From: Todiramphus chloris collaris | Lineage: Eukaryota; Chordata; Aves; Coraciiformes; Alcedinidae | Direction: 5' to 3' | DNA: 64,000 nucleotides | Assembly (NCBI GenBank): GCA_025345505.1 | Contig: JANVCC010000261.1 | Span: 7,023,833 to 7,087,832 of the forward strand | Part shown: positions 13,040-26,500 of the stretch, piece after piece | Layout: each line of letters opens with the position of its first letter | Numbering within the stretch: position 1 is the stretch's first letter | Notes under the pieces: generated by a model | Told to the model about the DNA's origin: nothing | Database searches by the model: none | The model's input: only the letters and a program-made list of their open reading frames with translations | Position numbers and translations under genes: made by a program

Positions 13040-16000
13040 CTGACTTCATCCCCAGTGTATCCCTGGGTTGTCTGTAACATTGAGAGAAACCCACCTCAAA
13101 CCCAGTTTGGCACAGGGAATTCTCTCCAGTTTTTTTGGCCTGAAACAAGAGTCACCTCTGGATGGTAAATGCAGTGAGTTTCAGCGTACTGGCCTTTACT
13201 GCTGCAAAGATCTCTGCATTGTCTTCCTTCTGTCATTTGGAAGCGATCACTTTTACCCCCTCGAGGGAAGATTATCTGATGCTATCCTCACAGAAAATAT
13301 TCTCAGTGATCTCAGGAGAAACTCATAAAAGGTTTTTTCTTTGTGCTGAATTTTACACCCTGTGTCCTCACAAATAGCTAATTTGAGAATAAGTATTCAA
13401 GAAGTAGGTGAGGTGAGACTAACAGTAGGTGGTAGGATCATAAATGGCAGCGGTAACGTTGACACGACATATCAGCAGAAGCCACAAACTCTTTCTGTGT
13501 GGCTACAGTCTGTGCATATAGTCACTTGGAGAGAATGCTTTTCCTTTTAAAGCTTCCATGAGGACAAAAGAGAAGCTTTGGGAAAGGGGGAAAATCAAAT
13601 CTTCATCCCCATAATACTTTGCTCCAAGAATTTCCAAAGGACTTACCCTTTTGATCCTGCTGGATTCATGTGTCAATTCCTTCAGAGACATTTGGTTGCT
13701 AAAATGACTTCTACAACACTTATCCATGATGTGCAAAGAAAGCATAAATGGCAAAAGGAGAAGGTAAAATTTCGGCTCTATTCCTTCCCTTCTGCTGGAG
13801 TGAGCTGTTAGATTCTGAAGTTCTTTGATGATATTCGTATTTGTACCAAGGACTGGCCTCTCACTTGCACATCTAAGGAGCATTTCTGAATTCTAACCAC
13901 AACTTCTCCATTTCAACAAATGCTTATCCCCGTGGAATACCTGAAATGCAGAAGATGCAAGACTGCTGCCTGCTTTGATTCTGACATTGCTCTGTTATCA
14001 GCTGCGAGTGTTTCTCTTTGAGTGTTTTGTTTCTTTTGCTTTTATAAGTGAAATGTGTGAAGTATTTCAGATTTTTTTTTTTTTTTTCTGTTTTCAAATG
14101 TAAACTCTTAGTCAAAACTTTGAGAGAATTGTTGTCAAGCTGTAGCTAAGTTACGCTCTCCAGTCTGATCCACAGCTGACATTTGTACAGGAAGGAGACT
14201 CGCCCTGTCTTCTGCACCTGAAAACATTTTTTGCTTCCTATACCCTGGTTCCAGGCAAAGGATTCTTTTCCTACCTGTCTTCTGTGTGGCTTTGACTATA
14301 TGGTATCCTTCTCTTCATTACGTATTGCATCTACCAAGCATAACAGAATAGGATTTGTGGTTTCCTACATCTATTATTGGAGTTTGTAGTTACAGGACCA
14401 AAAGTACTACTATGATAGAAATCACAATTACAATAATAACAACACTAGGGTTCATAAAGCACAAGTCATTGATTGTTTAAATGTAATAAAGACATGCCAA
14501 TAAACATATAATCCAGTTTATTAAATATCTTCTATTCTTAGGCCACCAGAGACTGAAATCAAGCATTCTGCACCATGTTAAAATAGTGTTCTAAAAACAC
14601 AGCTTTTTCAGAGATTTTCTTAATCAGTCCCCCTATTGTCACCAAAAAATTCCACCACCAGCACAATAATTGTCCCAGAACAACAGATTAGAACCTTTAT
14701 TTGAGAATTAGGAGAGTGTGGGGATTACATGGGGAACTAAAGCATATATATTATAAAAATAATCCTTTTATGGAAGAACATTATAAAAGAAGGTTGCCAA
14801 AAATACATGGAATTTATTCAGCTTCTGTTATAAAAAGAAGTTAAACTAGGCATGAAAGCCCTATTAAAAAATTTACAAAGTCCTACTTTGAGTCCTATTA
14901 TTAGCTATTAAATCCAGGCTAATAATTTACATGATTCCCATGTCATTTTATATCCAAGATGTTTATTTTTTGTTTCCTTTTCTAAGCTTCCGAGAAATTA
15001 AATTTTTTATTCATGTGATTGCTTCAGCAGTTTATGTAAGGACTACGGCCACTCATTTAAAAATCTGTTGCTTTCTTTTCCTTGTTGGCACAGATTGCTC
15101 AGTTCACTTAAGAGTAGAATAAAACTATCCATACATATAGCCGAGGAAACACCATATACAGGAAACGTTTGCCCACCTGCCTTGAAATAAATTAAATGTT
15201 GTAGAGGATTAACTGGTGATACCATGGGACTACTAACAGAAAAATGTACGCGGGACAGAACAAATTCAATCACCCAGGTTAGATTCTCTGCATAATCCTG
15301 GTGGCATTTTTACAGTCAAAGACAAAAGAGAGAACAAGTCATAGGTCTGTGTTAGCTGTTATCTGTGCCAACATCCTTATGTGAGGCAGGCTTTTCTATC
15401 AGGCTCTCCTTCAGAGGAGGAGCCTTGTTCAGGGACTGCAGAGTCTTCAGGCGGTGAGGTGGTTGCTTCTGATTTCAGTGCTCAATGTCAACATTTTTAA
15501 TCAGCTTTTTAACTTGGTTAATGACTGTAAATTTCTTTTTTTGATACCTGATTTGAATAATTATTTATATACCATTTGAATACATATTAAAGTTAGGTTT
15601 GTTTGGTCATTTTGTTGTCAGTCTGAATAAACTCATACTAAGGGAACAGACAGGGCAAGGCCATGGGTACAAGCAGTGGCAAGTGATCATCACACAGGTA
15701 AAGCACTAGCAAAGTCCCCTGAGAAAGTTTTGTTCCACGCCAGCCCGTGTGCTCAAATACGCTAAGGTAGCTTCCAGTTGCTTAATAAAAAGTCATTCTG
15801 GCTATTAAGCTTGTCTAGTGACAGCATTGGTTCTTGATTCTTCTCTACATCGTTGTTGTTAATAAGAAAAACAGGGATGGGCTGTGGTTTTATCAGCTAC
15901 TCCAAGAGTTGGCAAACTTGTGTCAATGTCATAGCATTTAAGGCATTGCTTTCAACTTCTTTTTTGGTCGCAGGCTGACAGCAGCACTGCAAAAAATCTG

Positions 16001-17112
16001 TCTTGGCTGGCAAAGTCAGACTGTTTTCAAACAGAAAGCAGGAAATTTGAGAGAGGAAAGGAACAACTGAGTGAAGAATTAAAAAAAGAGAGAATTTAGA
16101 ATTGATGTCAATTATGAAAAAAAAAAAAAATCAAAAAAATAGTAATCCCGATCACAATGTCCAAGATAACATTGAGGATGTAACCGAGGTAGGGATGGGT
16201 ATTATAATCCTTTTGTTCCCTTTCATCTTATTTCTAAAGACTGGAGTGATGGAGGCTCATGATCTTTAGAGATAACTGTGGTGATGCCAGGAGGCAGCGT
16301 CAGGAAGAGACTGGCGTGTAGCTGGCACAGTGGCACAGACGACCTCTTCATCTGCATTCATTCTCTCCAAATCAGTGAAATTGTGGGTTGGCAAAGGGTT
16401 AAAAGAACAGTCCAATCTCCTACATCACTTTGTTTACCATTAAAGCCTAAACTTGAGACTTTCTGATACTGTCCGGTGTTTTCTGCTCCCTTCTTTCTCT
16501 TATTTTCCAATATTGGCCAGTATAAATTATTCCTAAAGCTATGAGCCACCAGATTAATTCAGCGTTGTAGGGACTCCAACAATTTCTGCATTTTCTGTTT
16601 TATTAAGGAGTTTTGTATGTCTGTAGTCACTAGTTTCAAAAAGGATATGGCTGTTCACTGCAGTAAGGAAATAAATCAGGAATGCATCATTGACTATCAC
16701 AATACAGTCATTAACATAGATTTTTATTGCAATATATTTTGCCTTGCTAGTAGAGTCCTGTATATTTCTAGTGCAGAAACAAAAAAAAAAAAAAAAAAAC
16801 CCTCCCCCAAAACTCAGAGTATTTTCAAGACCTAAGGCAAAGTCATTACAGAGTATATAGGTCATTTGGAATTTTATTTTTTTTTTCAAATAAGCATATG
16901 CTAATATTTAATGGCCATTAAAACCCCACACTGTCTTTTTGCAGGCACTGTGCTTTACATTATTTTCCATCAGTGAAAGCACAGAAGCCTTTCATGGAAC
17001 CATTCTTCTTCAGATAATGTAAGAATTAATGTCAATACCCAGGGAAGCCACTGGAAAAGCAAGAAATTGAATACTGCCTTTTCTTAACTCATCCCACCTA
17101 TACATGGGAGAA

Positions 17113-17124
17113 GTTACCGGTAAC
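17113..17124. repeat. 12-bp perfect palindrome GTTACCGGTAAC
   Basis: The 12 bases are fully self-complementary, contain a CpG in an otherwise CpG-poor setting, and are followed 11 bases later by ccggttac, which repeats one half. ACCGGT-type cores resemble Grainyhead/CP2 family sites (established motif knowledge), but no functional context is visible. Low weight. Confidence 0.4.
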
Positions 17125-20100
17125 AGGAAGCCTCCGGTTACAAATAATATTTATTGTATCATTATGCTATATCACAACTGCTAATAAAACCTAGGATAAA
17201 ACTGTAAGGTAAAGTCTACCTCCTGAAATGCTTCATGATCTGAATGAAAACCTGCTTCATAAACACAAGCTGGAAGTGGCAGAAAGGTGTAAGCTGCCTG
17301 CTGGAATACTGCCGATTTGGTGGAAAATTGCTTCATAAAATGATCTAAAATGAATATGTTCAGAGCAATCTAAGATGCAAACATAATGCTTTGCTCCAGG
17401 AACTTTCGGCTTGTTTTTCAGCGTGCCAGTTCACTGAACTGTACTGAGTGGGAGCCCAAAAATGAACAGATCTATTTTAACTTCAAGCAGATCTCAGTGG
17501 CTACAACTGGCAAGAAGATGATTCTTAGCAGTTGGAGGTGATGTCCTCCTCCTATGCTTCAGTAAAGCAGAAAGGATTTGGAAAGCAGAAGTCGACCTCA
17601 CTCTATGTATCAGACATATAAATGGAAGTAAAGGGGAAAGTTTTAACCTAGAAGTGCTAAGAAGCATGACTTGCAATAAAATGTAACTGGTTAATGCTGA
17701 AAAAAAAAATTAAACACAGAAGCTGTGACTTTAAAGCACAGAATACCATTGATCTTCCATTGAAAAAAACAACAACAAGAAAAGATGAAATGCAGACATT
17801 TTCTCATGAACAGAACAATACTGAATAGTGACATTATGCTTTCGTTTTGAAATAGATTGTGATACCTTTACCTATTTTCAACAGTACTTACGAAGCCAGT
17901 GGAAACAGTAATTGAACATAGTACCAGTTAATGTATGTAAAGACATCATAATGTAGCTCATAAAGCACACATCCTAGTGAAAATATATCACTTTCAACAG
18001 CTACTGTGTATGGCTCCAATTATATTGGAACTACAACCTCATTGCAATGACACCAGTAGGACATTACTATCAGTGTTGCTTAAAAATCTCTATTTGGAAT
18101 ATTAATAAATCTCAATCTTTTCATTTTATAGCAGCTTGTAACCAAGTAACAGCCTGTTAGGTCAGTTTTGTTCACAGTAGAAGTCACAAAATAACAAAGG
18201 AATGGATTTAAAATTATGAAGATGAAAATCATCCAAAAAGATGGAATCATTAGGAAAAAACAGAATATACAATACTTGAAGTTCAATATTGAGCTTAAGC
18301 ATGGGTAATTTATAATTAAAAGGTTTTTTTTTTTTTATCTTTAAAAGACTGATCTAACATTCTGCAAAGATGCAAAATTTTAAGATTATTTAGGAAATAT
18401 TTAATGTGAAGATCACATTTTATATAATTTGCTAAATATTTTAATATTTGCTCTCTAATTTCTTGAAAGCATTCTAGTTCTCAGATTCCCCCCCTCCCCA
18501 AAAAAAAGAGTTTCTGAGCTTCATCACTTCTGCTGGTCCAAAAAATATGGCAAATTACTTAATAATGTCCATGCTTAAAATTCATTAGCTGATTTTCCTA
18601 TTATTTGCTAAATCTTGTTTAAAAAGATGGAAAAACCACTGTAGGCTTTCATGCATATGGAAATGCACCAAATAGCTGTCCTGTCTGAGCTTTGTGTTGC
18701 AGTTGGCTAATACCCTGGAACTGAGTAAAAGATATTTAAAGAAGGTGCAACACAAGAGTGAAGGCTTGCAATGAGATTGGGGGAAAAAAAATGGCAGAGA
18801 GGACCAGTTACATCACCTGGAAGACTCTGCCTGTCATTTTACACTTTGTTTCAGGGCATGATGACTTCACTGGACCTTCAGTTTCTGATTGTGCATTCCA
18901 GATAGCAACAGTACCTTAATTGTGCATGCTAGCAACAACATCTGTCCTGAGCACTTCCTTCTGATGTATGTCTTTATAGGTACAGCAGGTATTATAGATG
19001 GTGTTTCACCTTCAACTTAATAACATGTTTCTAAATTCCATTTAAAAAAACTTCTGCTAACATGAGAGAAAGGAATGTGATCTTCTTTTACATACTTCTT
19101 CTGAACATTATTTTTTCTCGAAAATATTCATGCAAACATAATTTTACAGTAAGTATATGAAATACTGTTTGCTATACAAGGGAGGGGGAACTTCTCCCAC
19201 AGAGACAATTAAATAAGCCAGACAAGGATCTGGCTGTCATGTACAACATACAAACTCTCACATTTAATTGGTGCGAATGTGACAAGAGAAAAGTGAACAT
19301 AAGGTCTCTAGACAGCCAGTAAGTCTGGCTTGTGTCTTTCTCCCTCAGTCAAAGACAGAAACTGGCTATTTTTGTACCTTGGGTTCAGGTACAAATTTTT
19401 GAGTGTCTGAGGGCAGAAAAGGATGATTTTAACTGGACAAAATCACAATAAGCTCGCTTATATTCCTTTAGTGCCTAAAATATTCCCCCAACCCAATATC
19501 CTTCTGCATGGATCAAAACTGCTGTGATATTTGAAGTCCCTTCTTGTTTATTAATTCTAGGTCAGAAAAGCCAGAAATTTATCATTCCACAGACATACCA
19601 TTATTCTTTTTTTCTTATGTGTTAGGAAGTGTACATCTCTAAGATAATACAGAATCTCTGAAGGAGGGTAACACACACAGAGCAGAAGGGGAAACGAAGG
19701 CACATACCCAAAGAACAACTTGCCCAAGGTCAAAGAGTGTTATTATTGATGGAGGAACAAATAAAGGCCTGAGTTCCAGGACAGACCAGAGTCTTTGAAG
19801 TTTAGTAATGTAGAAATCAAAGTAAATCATTTTCCATTCTTCACCTTGAACTTGCTCTCCTAGGTTCAGATTATAGTGTCATTCTATTCAAATTTCTCAT
19901 TTCTCCCCATGGGATGAAATGCCAGTGAAAGGAAATGGAGGAAATGGGAAAAGGGACTTAGTTTGGTAATAAGAGGGAGAACAGAAACGTTCCCGTTCAG
20001 GGTGATGCAAGTAATGGTGCAAGAGACCCTGCATGTAAATGTTGCTAGCAAAATGACCTTTGAATGCACCTAGATTTCTGGATAGCTGTATTGTACAAAT

Positions 20101-21578
20101 TTCAAAGCAAATAAAGGTCAATAAGTTATAAGGAATAGAAGCAATTTCTGTTAATTTTCCATTAATTAGATATGCAACCTTCCTTTAAAGTGTTTCTGAC
20201 AATCCTTTCTGTGAGCTGAAGAGTACGTTTGAAAAATGAACCTTGAACATACACGGTAATTTTCATATAATATTCTTTTATTCTACACAAACTCCTAATT
20301 CCTGTGATGAATGGGAATTTTTGTAGTGTTAAAAACCATCATGTGAGGCAGTAACTGTGAAAACATACTAGTATTTTCCCGTTCAATATTGACATCTGCA
20401 TCAACCACTCCATAAACTGCAAAAACTAGAAGGCAGAACTTAGTTCAAACCACTAATTAAGCAAACGGAAACAATGCTTTTCAGAAATCTTTGACTTCAC
20501 TCTTTCATCACTGAAAAGAATTTCAAGCTAAATACTAGTCATGTATTGTAGTAAGGACACCTTAACCTATTTCTTCTCCACTGTCCAGTTGGCCTAGAGG
20601 TCACCTGACACTATAACTTCTGTAGCCTTGCAATCCCACTTGGGTTGCTCAGCTCCTGGATAACCATGCAATAACAGATGGAAAAACTGCTTCTCGCTAA
20701 GGATGGACCAAAACCTTTAGTCCTTGTATTCTCCTATTCTTGTGAATTAGGTAGATGCTCTTAACTTTGATAACCTTCTCATATGTAATATAGAAACTTT
20801 CATTCTCCTGCCAGAGAATGGAGAATATTAAGAAGAGGGGTCACTTTAAAATGATTTTATGATATATTCATCATCATTTCTGGGTGCTAAGGAACTCAGT
20901 TACAATGGAATACTGACACATACTTCAAATTTGGTTATCCTTGGAAATGGCAAAAAAAATCACTGGAATTTTTACTCACACACTCTCATGTCGTTAAATG
21001 AACATCCTCTTACATCTGCAGTCTCCTGAAAGAGTGAAACTGCCAATAAAAAACAAACACAGGACATTCAGTATAAAAGACAAACAAAAAATTAACAAGA
21101 ACTTTCAGAATTTCTCAGCAGGAGACTGTGTGAAACTAGACATTTGTCCTAAGTTTCCTAGAATAGAAGAAAAAAAAAAAAGTAGAGGAAGAAAATGAGG
21201 TGAAAAGTAGAGCAAGCAAGCAAACTAACAAGCAGTGCCTCAATTCAGTGCTATCAGAGAGCCTGAGAGATAGGAGTAGGTTTCACAGCATTTTACTGCT
21301 TTTTCTTCCACACTAAGTTTCTGTCTTGACTATGGGTCAGATTTAGTTACTTTTCTTTACTGTCTTTATACTGGTTATTAGAAAACTTTGCTAAATAACA
21401 AAACCAAACCAAACAACAACAAAAAAGTCAGAGCAATATAAAGTATGGAGAGATGAAAAAAGCTAATGGATGGCTTTGCCTTGACATTCTGCTAAGCACA
21501 ACCTCTACTAAAGCTGCAAGTTTTGCTTTAAAAGCAGTGAAGAAAGATTTGCAGTCCAAGAAATGAAATTGGAACAAG

Positions 21579-21600
21579 GGTATCTCATAGCTGAGATACC
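21579..21600. repeat. Perfect hairpin, 9-bp arms and 4-nt loop
   Basis: GGTATCTCA (21579-21587), loop TAGC, then TGAGATACC (21592-21600). The arms match perfectly. The stem is too short for a microRNA precursor and no neighbouring gene is seen, so no function is assigned. Confidence 0.5.
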
Positions 21601-22297
21601 GTTTCAGCTGGGTAATATTAGTACAGTGCAAAAATAAAGCAAAAGCATTACAAGAAAAAATATTTTTTAATTATGTTCCATCTTTCTATGCGCCATCAAA
21701 AGTTAAGACTGGCATTCACCTGCATAGTTGTATTTTAGAAAGCTAGATTTTCTTCAAGAGAATCAATCTCTAACAAGAAGAACTACTTAGAAGCAACAGA
21801 TATAGTCTTTATTGCAATAGTCTTGTTTGGTCACTGTATATCAGCTTTTCAAAAAGGACTCTGTGTTGCACAAAAACGAACCTCTGCAGGATAGTAAGTT
21901 ATTAAACTCGTCTCTCCTAAGGTGCTAAACTCCCTGTACCATTACTACACTATTTCCAGTTCGTGTTACTTTGTTCAGAGTTTTGTAAGGTGGATCTCAC
22001 TGAACCATGAATTTCTTATTCAGTAGGACTGGGACACAGTTATGGAGGATGGTTTTGAAGACAGATTAAGTCTCAGAATTTAGGATTGTCAAAAGCCTGA
22101 AGAACCAGGTACTTGGGATGTCAAGTGAGCTGTAGATTCCAGCACAAAATGTGAATGTCAGACTATTTCTTACCTGCAAAACACACTGTTGCTTTGAATG
22201 TCTCAGGTCATGACAGAGCAGTATTCAGAGCACCTCAGAAATATCTACTCTCATTTAATATACAGCTGTAGCAGTAAAGAATTAGAATAAAATGAAC

Positions 22298-22349
22298 ATT
22301 TCTTCTGCAATGTCAATGATTTTTGTGCAAACGTAAGACATCTAAAACA
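22298..22349 (+). repeat. Diverged local duplicate, copy A
   Basis: This 52-base stretch aligns without gaps to 22963-23014 in the same orientation, with about 40 of 52 identical positions, including 13 consecutive matches at the start (atttcttctgcaa) and shared gtgcaaa and aagaca blocks. Weaker similarity seems to continue about 25 bases further. It is either an old local duplication or two copies of an unidentified dispersed repeat. Confidence 0.45.
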
Positions 22350-22962
22350 AAAAATCAACTTTTTACTCCAATGTTATGAGTATGAACAGCTGTCCATGTG
22401 TCAGGCTGTATGAGCCTTCAACTGCTATTTTTGCTGGCCCATAGATCTGTAAGTGCCCTAAGGAGACAGGAGGAAGCTAATTAGAAATCTTGGTAATTAC
22501 TTGATTTACCTACAGAGTTATCACTTACCTCTTAAGAATCTAGGCCTGTTTCAGAATCTGTTCTGAAATGGAGTTCACTTTTTTCAAGAAGAATATCCAC
22601 AATCTGAGACTTCAAAATAACCCAAATTCAGACTAGCTTTCTACAATGCCTACTTTTTTTTTTTTTGGAAAATCCAGTTAAGAACTAGTTCAAAGGCTCC
22701 TATTTATAATTGATTTTGTTACAATCAAAATTTCCTTTCAGATTATACAAACCACATTAATTTCCTCTCATGTTCTATTTTGGTAAGTAAAAAATATGTG
22801 CAACCATTAGACAAATGAGAACACTTACAAAGAGGCAGAAATACAAATATAGAGGCATTAACAGCAGAAAACATAATGTATAATAAATAGAGCATGTTAG
22901 TATTTAATGAGTCAAGTTTTGCTATGAATTAGTGACTAAGCGTATTACCAAGTAAAATGGTT

Positions 22963-23014
22963 ATTTCTTCTGCAACACAAATACTTTATGTGCAAATGAA
23001 AGACACCAAATACA
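22963..23014 (+). repeat. Diverged local duplicate, copy B
   Basis: Partner of 22298-22349, 665 bases downstream in the same orientation. It lies inside a 103-codon open frame (22957-23268) that matches nothing I know. The corresponding frame is not kept in copy A, which argues against coding constraint. Confidence 0.45.
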
Positions 23015-23370
23015 AGAAATCTAATCTTTATTCAAATCAAGCTGAAGTCTGGTCTTATTCTTCAGTCCAAATATTTTACCAGAGCTATCAATTTTCAGCC
23101 TGTGAGGTTTATTGTTCCTACAGTTGGCAAATAATTGCTACTAAACTTCAGATGTATGTTCAGGGTGAAAAGGGACTGTGTCTTTATTTTCAGTATCACA
23201 CAGCTCCTTCTCAAAAAGGACTTTTAAAGGCTTTTATGAAAACAATACTTCATAAAGTGAGAGTGTGAGCATAGTCTCACTATTTGGGTAGTGTTTATGG
23301 GGACTGGGAAGTAGAAAAAGCAGGACATTAGGAAATATCCATATTTCATAGTTAAGTAAGAGAGTTAAGC

Positions 23371-23530
23371 AGTGAGACCACATCTGGAGTATTGTGTCCA
23401 GTTCTGGAAACTTTCCAACCCCCCCTGCATCTGTTCCTGTGTGGGCTGCCCTGGGTGACCCTGCTCTGGCAGGGGGGTTGGACTTGATCTGCAGACGTCT
23501 CTTCCAACCCCTACCATGCTATGATTCTAC
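23371..23530 (+). mobile_element. CR1 LINE fragment (3' end, internally deleted)
   Basis: This is a short copy of the avian CR1 non-LTR retrotransposon in sense orientation. The left part (23371-23408) reads gagaccacatctggagtatt, then gtgtccagttctgg, which is typical of the CR1 region near the end of ORF2. The right part (about 23436-23530) has the CR1 3' terminus: ctgccctgggtgaccctgct, ggcaggggggttggactt, cttccaacccctaccat and atgattct. The stretch normally lying between these two blocks is missing, so the copy carries an internal deletion as well as the usual 5' truncation. It is not coding. The terminal motif is the best single clue that the host is a bird. Confidence 0.9.
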
Positions 23531-26500
23531 AAAATTAGGGTTATTTAGTGGAATTGATTTTGTGGAAATTTAGATTTCTCTACAATGGAGACATCTTTGC
23601 TTAAGCATTCTGTCCAATTGTGCTTATAAGCAATGGAGAGACAAACTCCTATAGTCATGGCTCACCTGACCCATTCTAGACACCAGCCTTTGGGTAAAAC
23701 AGTTTCTCCCTAGAAATGTCTGCTTTCCTCTCCAACTACAAATTGAGGCTGAATAAAGAGTTCAGACGTAGTCAGATACTTTGAAGTAGTATAGATAGAA
23801 GAAACCACTAAGAGTTTAGGGTATGATGAAAGAAGGAGTTTTGGGTATGAAAAGAGGGAATTTAGAAACATGTCAAGAGCAAAAGGAGAGAGGCAAGAGT
23901 TACTTTAGCTACAATACAGCAGGTAACATAGAATAAAACCTGTGGGAGCAACATGCCAGTCACTGTGTCTTGCTGCCAGTCGCTGTACTGCTCTTGGGAA
24001 CAAACTACAGCCTCTGCAGAGTGCTGCAACCTCCTGTGTGGGCACCACAACTCCTTCAAGAATCTCTGGTGTGATAATTCACAGAGGGACACAGAGAGGT
24101 TTCACAATGGGAGTTCACAAGTAGAGTTGCTGCAGTAAGACGGCTGCCATGATCTCCCGAGTGTGCTGCTGCGTGCACTGTTGAGCTGGCAGCGGGTGTT
24201 CAGCAAGAGGCAGAAGGTTCTACCTGGCTCACAGATACTTTTCTTTGAGAAAAAAGTCTCGAAGAGAAACTGCAAAGGTAGCATGGCTGGCTACTTCTAC
24301 TCAGTAGAAATACTGGGCTCCTGTTCAGTGACAGTTATCTGTATCAATGAGAAATCTGTCCATATATGAGCAAGTGCTAAAAATCCATATGAAAATCATC
24401 CAAAGGTGGAAAGCCTCTACATCAGAACTATATGGCAGAGAACTCAGGAAGAACATGAAAGCCACCAAAAGGTATGTAATTTCTAACTTTTAGAAAGGTC
24501 CAAGCTGTCAAACATCTCCTGGATGCAACATAGTGTGCAGCATCAATGAGCCATCTGGTTTGTACCTCACACGTGCAGTTAGTTTCTGGCACTAACTACT
24601 GGACCAAGTAAAGAATGATCTGGAACAAGATCCTTGCCAAGTAAAAACTGAGCTGTTACTTTCTTGGAAGTTAAACCCACTTGCAACGTGTGCACAATCC
24701 ATCTTTCTGCTAGTATCAGTTAAGCAAGCACTAGCTGTACCACAAGACCCTGAGCCGGTATTAGAATGGATTTATCAACAGGGGTTTGTGATGACATTCA
24801 TCTGACTACTCAATCACAAAAAGAAAACCCCAAAACCCAACATGTTTTCAGAAATATCACATCAGAAAAAGTCAGCGGGAAGAAAAATTCTTCTGGGAAA
24901 TGCATCACAAGCCATCCTTGTAAAAAAAAAATGTTTAGAGGAGAAAGAAATGCAAAGCAAAAATATGTTTTTACATAAATCTAAGCACAATAGACATACT
25001 GAAAAATAAGTTAATAGCCCTAAGAATGCATATTCATATTAAACTCAAAAGCTGGGCAAACTAATGAGCTATTGAGTAATATTATGCATCAAAACTTGAT
25101 CTGTTACAATTGACCAACTCATGTGAGTTATACATTCAGACACATGAGCTTAATCTTAATGTTTCATTTTTAATCTGGTAAGAGTATATTTCCCACTTGA
25201 AATTTGTTTTCTGGAAACACTGTTTTTCCAATAAAGTACTAATGGCTATGTTTGATGGAATGCATACATGTCAATAATTTTACAATGTTACACATTCCAT
25301 CCAGGGCAGGTCCTGAATAAACTAGAAATTCTCTTTGTAGTTTCAGTCAGGTGAAGTTCTTAGACATCTAACACACAAAAGATCTGCTCTAACAACCACA
25401 AAGCGTGCTTCTCAGGTTGAGAGAAAAGGTTATGGTTATGAGAACGAAATCAAGTGTGGAAATTTTTGTAATTTGCATTTATGATATGACCACCTCCAGT
25501 ACAGATCAAAATCAGAACCCTTACTAACAGTGACTTTCACAAAGCAGCTTGTGGTACCAGGAAAATGTCTTCTCCTCTGATCCCTACCTGCTGAAAGAAC
25601 ATGCAGAATACACAGAGCTCAGGATTTGGTGTCAATTAGAGAGCAACTCTCTGCAGTTTATCCCTGTAGTAGATGTCAGGTAATGAAAGGTTACCAGCTG
25701 GCTTTGGAAGAAAAGGGAATAATATGCTAATGGAGAAATGTGTCTGGTGTTTAGTCTTATTCTATATTTAATGAGATTATTGTAATGTGGTTCCTATCTC
25801 AGGCTTATAAAAACACAGAATACCTAAGGAATATCTTCCCAGAAGCTTTTCTTTACATGGAGGAGGAAATGCTGACACTCCATAAAACACCACGAACCCT
25901 CTGGAACAGTAACGCATCTGTCATGGAGTTTCAGTGTCATCCTGACAAAAGTCTTTAGAATGTGATATTCTGCAGTGTTGTGATTCCACCTTCATATTGC
26001 ACTGGAAAAACACCACCCTGAAATGAGAGAGAAGGAGCCCGAGTAACAAAACTTTGACCCCTTATAGCTTCAAACGAATGATGAAAGATGTGAAACATGC
26101 CTTTTTTGTTTGTTTGTTTCTTGAATCTGTAGAGATTAGAGATGACCTCTCTAAATCACACAATTTTTGTTTAATTCCTTCTTGGATCTGTTCTCTGACT
26201 TCAGTTGTTCACGATCGCTAATGCCGTTGTGCTGTACACATGGCCATTAGTCAAATTACACCTGGCTATTAGTCAAAGGCTAACAGCTGAAGCACATTAG
26301 AAGAACATACCTGGAATTCAAATACTACTACTTGTAAATTAAATCTTGTTCAGAACAGCCACAAGCAGATGATCTTGCATTTTTAAAGCTGCAAAACTGA
26401 AAGGCTCAGCTTGCTCTTAGTCCCTTTACTGAGATCATTATCTTATCTAATGGCCTGAAATTGCTTTTCATATAGTCAGTCTGGTTCAAGCAGTTATAAA

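Larger units (their letters stand above)
12638..23370. other. Unannotated noncoding DNA with homopolymer runs
   Basis: No gene recognised. It contains T16 at 14072-14087, A14 at 16117-16130, A19 at 16781-16799 followed by a C-rich stretch, and T13 at 22654-22666. It also holds the 38-bp palindrome at 13002-13039, the palindrome GTTACCGGTAAC at 17113-17124, a perfect hairpin at 21579-21600, and both members of a diverged duplication (22298-22349 and 22963-23014). Confidence 0.6.

Noticed and set aside
13503..13883. 126-codon minus-strand open frame
   Set aside because: It overlaps a plus-strand frame of 77 codons and shows no recognisable motif. Treated as chance.
22957..23268. 103-codon open frame as a possible gene
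   Set aside because: It overlaps a diverged noncoding duplication whose other copy does not keep the frame.
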